From positions 2,850,001-2,914,000 of the forward strand of contig CM075194.1 of the NCBI GenBank assembly GCA_037577475.1: 64,000 nucleotides of DNA. The letters run 5' to 3'. The notes under the pieces are model-generated. The model had not been told where the DNA came from, searched no databases, and saw only the letters and a list, made by a program, of their open reading frames with translations. Positions 58,137-64,000 of this stretch are shown in pieces. A program made the position numbers and the translations under genes. The DNA is from Chaunax sp. Z400. Taxonomy: Eukaryota; Chordata; Actinopteri; Lophiiformes; Chaunacidae. Position 1 is the first letter of the stretch; each line of letters begins with the position of its first letter.

Positions 58137-60194
58137 GTGAGTCGCAGAGATAGTAGAACCCCAGTAGAACCTGTAGAAGCTGTGAGAGGAGAACAGGAGA
58201 ACATGTTAGCTGTGCCTGTGTCTTAGCTCCATATAACGGAGGGAAATACAACAGATGCTACAGCTAGCTGTGTGTGTGTGTGTGTACGTGTGCGCGCGTG
58301 TGTGTTTAAATTAAAATGATCTTCATTGATCAGACAGCAGAGAAACAAGAGGCTAAAGAAGCTAAGAGTCTGTTAGCATGAGCAGTGAGATCAGTGTGTT
58401 TACAGCCGAGATCGGTTCGGTGATTCAAACTAGCAGCCAGAAGAAAGACCCATAAAAACATCAATCAGTAATCGATAAGTAAATGCAGAAAAAAAAATCA
58501 GTTAAATGTGATACATAAGTTTTTTAAATCGCACAGAAACAGACCTGATTAATCAAACTCAGAGTGACAGAAGATGTAGTGAATTTAAACATCTCCATAT
58601 TTAAGGTGGAATTATTCAGTCTGATTTCAGGCATGGACGGATGATAAAAGGCATTTTATTTTTTTCTTCTTATCGTTGTTAAAAATTTAGTATTTTAACT
58701 GACTTTTGACGAATTGTATTTCAATTTTTACAATATAATAACTCATTACAACACTTAAAAAATAAATAAATATATATCCAGTGAAACTTTCCTCAGTATT
58801 TTAGTCTTAAAGACATTTTTGTGTCCAGGTTTAAAATGTAAAGTTTCTTCTCTTGATGTAAAAATGTTAAGTTGAGTCTGAAAAATAAAAATCCGCCCAC
58901 CACTTACTCTCCTCTGCACATATATTAACACTAAATACTTGAAAAACAACACAGGAAACATGCTGCAGGTCTCATAGTCAGTGGAAGAAGTATTCACATC
59001 CTTTATTTAATTTACAACGTTGTGCAAAACTGCAACAGAAGTAAGAGAGCGCAAAAAAATAAAATGCAAATAGAACTTTAACATATAGCTGCACCTAATT
59101 TCATTATTGATTTTTCAGACAAAAATATTTCTTGTTTAATTGATTAATTTTGTAGTTTATCAAAGCTGGAGCTGCAACAATTAATCAATGTGTTAACTGA
59201 AGGTAAATTAAAAAGAAAACTTCTGATAATTAATTAATGGTTTCAGTCATTGTTGAAACAAAAGTAGAAAAAGTTTGAAAAGTGAAACGTTTTTGTTTTT
59301 TATCTGTAAACTGAATGTCTTTGTGTTTAAGATACTTCTGTTCTGATTGGCTGCTTTCTGACAACAACAACAAATAACGATCCTATGAACATTTGATGAA
59401 AATAATTATTTTCAGCTCTACAGAAAATGAAGTGACATCGTCAGATTTTTGTTTTTGTTGTAAAACACAAAAATATTTGGTTTAATGTATGAAGAGGCTG
59501 AAACCAAACAATTAATCACAATGAATTATAAAAAGCTTTGATAAACTAATCAATAAATCATGTAATTGTTTCAGCTCTGGGCTTTTAAACATCAAACAAC
59601 AAGATTATATTGTTGTTTTTTAGCTGCTTGTGTAAAATGTTGTATTTTAGGAAATTTAGAAAGTGTTTATTCATCTATAAAACAATAAAAAATGTCTAGT
59701 GACACCTTCAGAAGACTTGTTTGGTCTAAAAAGACATAAAACGGACAAATATTCTCATCTGAGAGGCTGCAAACAGGATATTAATTTTATTATCAGTCAG
59801 GTAACTTTCTGCTGGTGTACTTTGATGTTGTAGTTGAGCTCATTTGAACTACTTTATTTACTGTTTTATATACGGTCATCATATAGTTTTTAAAGTAAAT
59901 CTATGAAGTTACTGCAGCTATCAAATAAATACAGATAAATACTAATGAATAAAGTAGTGAAAAACCCCCAGAAATATCTCATATTTTTAAGTACTTTAAC
60001 AGTCAAAATTATACTGTACAATAGTTAATGTGTGTTGTCATAGCTGTTCTGCTGCTCAAAGATATTTACATTCTTTTGTGTGTGTGAATCTAATGGCAGA
60101 CATGAGATATGATTTTTATAATAATGTTCTTATTACTCTATAATCACCTGAAAGTAAGAATCGTGTTTTTGCTACCCTAGAACGAGCAGGTCCT

Positions 60195-60375
60195 CTTCCA
60201 TGGAGTCTGCCACGGTGCATCATCAGGTTTCTACTGTAGCCCAGAAGAGACAAACCAAGCTCTGGCTGCAGAGACCTTTTTAGGGGCCATTGTAGGGCAG
60301 GGCGAGGCGAGGGGTGTTCAGTTGGTTGCAGTCTGCCACCAAATCCCTAGATGTTACTAAATCCAGCACAGACTT
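60195..60375 (+). repeat. Dispersed fish repeat in TRAF3 intron 1
   Basis: GTTTCTACTGTAGCCCAGAA, GACAAACCAAGCTCTGGCT, TTCAGTTGGTTGCAGTCTGC and TAGATGTTACTAAATCC occur in the order of a common percomorph interspersed repeat that I recognise. The class is not certain. Confidence 0.65.
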
Positions 60376-60756
60376 TAAACTGACATGGAATGTGATGCTG
60401 TATTATTAGTTAATACATAATGTGTATAATAAGCATAAAGATCTGACTGAAGTTTTATATGAAGCAGGCAATCATCTGGACTACTTTACCCAGAATCAGC
60501 ACACAAACATCTCATTCAGATCAGATTCACACTAAAGATTCATGAACTGATATACTTCAGTGTTCGTTTCAGCAGGAACTAAAGTTGCTGCTGTTGTTTC
60601 CTCTGGTGCAGTAATAGAATATTTCCATTATCAGTTTATCTGCTGATCATTTTCCGGATGAACTGATTAGTCTGTAAAATGTCAAAAAGGTCTGTGAACA
60701 ATGCTCATCAAAACATCCACATTTTTCTTCTTCACGTTTCTTATTTGTCTAACCGA

Positions 60757-60960
60757 CAGGTGAGGAGAGAGAGAGACAGGTGAGGAGAGAGAGAGAGACA
60801 GGTGAGGAGAGAGAGACAAGGAGGTGAGGACAGAATCAGGTCAGTGAGGAGACTGACAGAGATGTGAGTTGAGAGACAGACAGGGTGAGGACACAGATAG
60901 ACAGGTAGGTAAGGAGAGAGAAACAGATGTGAGGAGAGACAGATGTGAGGAGAGAGTGTC
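60757..60960 (+). repeat. GA-rich tandem repeat with donor-like units
   Basis: Units of ACAGGTGAGGAGAGAGAG recur. CAG followed by GTGAGG occurs with CAG ending at 60759, 60779 and 60801, then decays into GATGTGAGGAGAGA units. Confidence 0.85.
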
Positions 60961-61667
60961 TGTTTTCCTTTAACTGTGGAGTTTTAATAAAACCGACTGT
61001 TCCTGAAGGCAGCTGAAGGTGACAAAGTGTGAAAATCAGCAGATCTTTGATGTTCGTCTGATTTCACAGCTGTTTGATGAAAAAAAAAACTCTGCTGGTT
61101 AGAAACATTTAAAAAATGAACAGAGGATTTTTTTAAACCTTCCAGTTTCTCTTTAGCTGTTTGTGTATCAGCTGTTCTGTCTTCAAGGAAAACCCCAGAG
61201 TGCTGTTAGTTTCTGTTTCTGCTGCTCTGACAGCTCAGTCATGATTTCAGTCTTTAGTGATTCATCATCTCTTTCCAGACAGATCAGACTGGTGGAAACA
61301 TGACAGGACTTCTTTCTCTCTTCTACATGTCCAGCATGATAGTATATAGTATAGTAAACACATAAGGGACTCACATTTTGTAGAGTTGTTCTCTTGTCAA
61401 TCATCCTGATTTAGGTTTCTGTATCGACTTCTGTCAAAATAATCTTCTTTCCAAACATTTTGTTTACTACAAAGTCATCGCTCGAACTAAAAATGACATT
61501 AAAGTTTATTGTTGAAGGTAATTTAATTCCCTAAACTTCATCTCTTTTAGGAACATCCCCAGATTCAGCTCACAGGTCTTCATCAAATCATTCAGAACTT
61601 TTATTTTGAAGTTAAGGAAATCAGAGTCAGTTCTCAGTCTGTGATGATGTCACATGCAGGAAGTTGA

Positions 61668-61777
61668 GTGTGTGTGTATGTGTGTGTGTGTGTGTGTGTG
61701 GATGATGTAGTCAATGGAAAAGCCCCTAGCATCCCCACCGCTGAGCTATGATAGGAAGTGATTTGTTTCTGTTTGGT

Positions 61778-61820
<43 letters not shown>
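61668..61820. repeat. Two (TG)n microsatellites
   Basis: Two TG runs (about 61668-61700 and 61786-61820) are separated by unique sequence. Confidence 0.9.
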
Positions 61821-61824
<4 letters not shown>

Positions 61825-62569
61825 TGTTTGTGTTTGAGTGAGTGTGTGTTTGTGTTTGAGTGTGTGTGTGTTTTTGTATTTGAGTGCGTACAACAGTTGA
61901 TTCTATCTTCAGGCTAAAGGTCAAGGGTCACATGTCTTTGAAGGTTGATAAAATGCTCTTTTCTGATTTTTGTCCTTTATCTACACCAACATCCCATCAT
62001 GTAGAAACTTCATTCAAACTTTAAAATGTGCAGCTGCTTTTTTTTTCTCTTTTTCCGAGGTTCTTGTGTGTTTTTTTGTTGTTGTTTTTTTTTACAAATA
62101 ATCAGCTTTTACTGAAACGCTTCTATGATGAAAGTCTTTAGGAAGGAAACACTTTGACCTTCGTCTAACTTCAGCTCACCTTCAGCTAAAGATACCGTTT
62201 CTAATTTAAATGAAGCTCCAGACTTTGAATTAGCAAACTTCCCATCAGCTTTTTAAAAATCTGGCACAGTTTTTAAAATATCTCAAACCTCAGAATCAGT
62301 CAGACGAGATGTTTGTTGGTAGGTTATTATTCGCCTCCATGGATGAATAGAGGAGGAAATATAGGAAAAGGTTCTGTCGGTCTGTCATGTTTAGTTTCTG
62401 GAGCATAACTCAAACAGCTTAAATAAGTTCCTCCTTAAAAAGCTCCCGTGACGAGGATCCTGAGTATTTCACGCTTGTTGAATCTCAGTTTGTTGGTTAG
62501 TTGGTTAATTGTTTATCTCATAAACTCATCAAAATCAACTCCCCCTCCCCCCGGCTGCCCTCTCAGGTC

Positions 62570-63352
62570 ATGTCAGCAGGAAGGAGCGCTGACGGGAGGG
62601 AGGTGCAGATTCCTCTCCAGCAGGTGGCGCCCTCCCTAGCCACACCCCTCTCAGTGGTCCCCCCCATCACACCTCACTCTCATCGCCCAGTCAATCCCTG
62701 GCCTCCCAGTGACCTCACAGCTTCACAAGGTAAACACACAGAAACCAGGAACTTCTTATAACAAATAAGGTCAAATAAGTTTAATCTGAGCCGATATAAA
62801 GATTTTGTCCTGTGAAACATTTCTTACAAAAGTCTATAATTTTACAGTGTATTATATGTTGTCTGGTTTTTGCCTTTACTATAAAAATGTTGTTTGGTTG
62901 TTTCCATTAAAACAATAAGATAAATATAGGTTAAATAAAGTTATGTATATAAAACAAACAGAGATTCTTTAATCACGCTCGTCATCAGCTGATCCCGACC
63001 CTTCACTGTGATTGGCTAAGAGTTGCATTAATTAGAGCGTCTGAATGTATCTCACTGCAGTTCCTCAAGCATCCACTAGATGATGCTCTAATAGAACCCT
63101 GACTATTGAAGTCACCCTGTCAGGACAGGTTTTCTGTCTGTCTGCGCTCAGGTTGAGGGAACTCTCATGTGTCTCTCTGCATCCAGGTGTCCCTGCAGGC
63201 TTTCTGCCTCTTCACGGAGGATTCAGAGATCACTTTGTAGAAACTCCAGAAGCTAAATACTGCTGCGAGGCCTGCAGGCTGGTCCTGTGTCAGCCCCGCC
63301 AAACCGAGTGTGGACACCGTTTTTGTCAGAGCTGCATCAACGACATCCTCAG
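62570..63352 (+). CDS. traf3: TNF receptor-associated factor 3, first two coding exons (partial)
   Basis: TRAF3 is a RING E3/adaptor that keeps NIK low (brake on non-canonical NF-kB) and carries CD40, TLR and RIG-I/MAVS signalling to type I interferon. Coding exons seen: 62570-62729 (53 codons plus one base, start MSAGRSADGREVQIPLQQ) and 63187-63352. The second reads GGFRDHFVETPEAKYCCEAC then LVLC, QTECGHRFCQSC, which is the TRAF3 N-terminal RING with its Cys/His ligands. Phase 2 at 63352 leads into a GTGAGA donor. The zinc-finger, coiled-coil and MATH domains are beyond the right edge. An acceptor nine bases further in (63195) would also keep frame. Confidence 0.93.
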
Positions 63353-63414
63353 GTGAGAAAATACAGAGAGACGGTGGGACAGGAAGTGTTTACTACGTCG
63401 GCTTATTTCTCATG

Positions 63415-63775
63415 TCTCTCGGATAGTGAATTTGGCACCGTGAACCACCTCCTCTCCACCCTCATAGGAATGGGCATTTCAAGTACTGCACTCTCCCTGT
63501 TAATTTCCCTAACAGACCAGTTGCTCCTGCCAGCTGACATGGAAAGGATCAGTGTCTGAACCACACAGCCTGAAAATGGGAGTTCCACAAGGCGCCGTAC
63601 TTGGCCCACTTACGCATAGGGCCGAATGCTGTCACTTGTGCTCACATGGCTTCTCATATGTTTGTAATTCCAATGACACCCAGAGATTCTTTTCATCCCC
63701 ACATCTGACACTCAGAGGCATCGCTCACAGATTTAGATAGGCATCGGCTGTTTGCCTCATAGCGGGACATTCCCA
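63415..63775 (+). mobile_element. Decayed L2-like LINE reverse transcriptase fragment
   Basis: EFGTVNHLLSTL, GMGISSTALS and, after a frameshift, SEPHSLKMGVPQGAVLGPL, then a diverged SNDTQ where the active-site YADDTQ is expected. This order is typical of L2/Rex-type non-LTR reverse transcriptases. Frameshifts and the lost catalytic aspartate show it is dead. It sits in TRAF3 intron 3, about 60 bases after the RING exon. Confidence 0.85.
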
Positions 63776-64000
63776 GCTGAGAACCTGTCACCGTGACTTT
63801 TTAGACCTTGGTCTTCTCACCTAATGCTGAATGAAGGGTTTTAGTCATCTGACGTCAGTTTTAAGTTATCAGAAAAACCAGCTGAGATTAACATGAGTCG
63901 CAGCTCGAAGCACAGCCCTCCTCTGCCTCTACAAGGTTTGAACACACATATTTAGCACGTTTATTCGCACAAAATGAATGTAATTTAATAGGCAAACATT
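63776..64000 (+). other. TRAF3 intron to window end
   Basis: No exon is seen here. It may include more of the LINE remnant, but I cannot align it. Confidence 0.35.

Larger units (their letters stand above)
58137..62566 (+). other. traf3: TRAF3 5' intron
   Basis: This is AT-rich with no coding sequence recognised. It contains a dispersed repeat (60195-60375), a GA-rich donor-like array (60757-60960) and TG runs (61668-61700 and 61786-61820). Confidence 0.45.

Noticed and set aside
1..64000. CRISPR arrays, bacterial operons or phage-like systems
   Set aside because: The repeats are tandem without unique spacers of constant length, and the genes are spliced vertebrate genes.

Overview
This window looks like nuclear DNA of a ray-finned (probably percomorph) fish. 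Genes are split into many short exons with GT-AG introns of about 80-1000 bases. The proteins are clear vertebrate orthologues with fish-type divergence. The spacers are full of CA/TG/TA microsatellites, minisatellites and decayed fish transposons (Tc1-like, L2-like LINE and several dispersed families). No species can be named from sequence alone.

Layout, left to right: first coding exon of a REEP5/6-like gene (minus, rest off the left edge); complete DKC1 (plus, 15 exons, 500 codons), with two H/ACA snoRNAs in introns 8 and 12; a four-exon F-box/LRR gene (minus, 431 codons); a head-to-head telomeric repeat; CINP (plus, 5 exons, 217 codons); ZNF839 (minus, 10 exons, 1065 codons); TECPR2 (plus, 26 coding exons, 1356 codons); ANKRD9 (minus, one coding exon, 274 codons); RCOR1 (plus, 13 exons, 454 codons); and the start of TRAF3 (plus, RING exon reached, continues off the right edge). 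I joined all exons by hand. Phases agree at every junction, and each complete model ends at a stop.

From CINP to TRAF3 the content matches human 14q32.31. DKC1 is on Xq28 in human, so the window joins two blocks, and the telomeric inverted repeat lies in the spacer between them. As I recall the human order, the CINP-ZNF839 pair is inverted here, which puts ZNF839 rather than CINP head-to-head with TECPR2.

The genes do not form an operon or one pathway. Local links are DKC1 hosting guide RNAs of the class its own protein uses, and TRAF3 (an NF-kB pathway brake) having two consensus kB sites and a tandem CTCF-like array at its probable promoter.

The most unusual pattern is a set of intronic minisatellites whose repeat unit carries a splice signal. 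TECPR2 intron 24 repeats the end of exon 24 with its 5' splice site (nine donors, mostly 42 bases apart). CINP intron 4 repeats a 3' splice site (eleven acceptor-like TTTCAG units before the real one). RCOR1 introns 6, 7 and 8 hold arrays of donor-like, branch-point-like and acceptor-like motifs. TRAF3 intron 1 holds a short donor-like array. Several of these alternative sites keep the reading frame, so repeat copy number could change the proteins.
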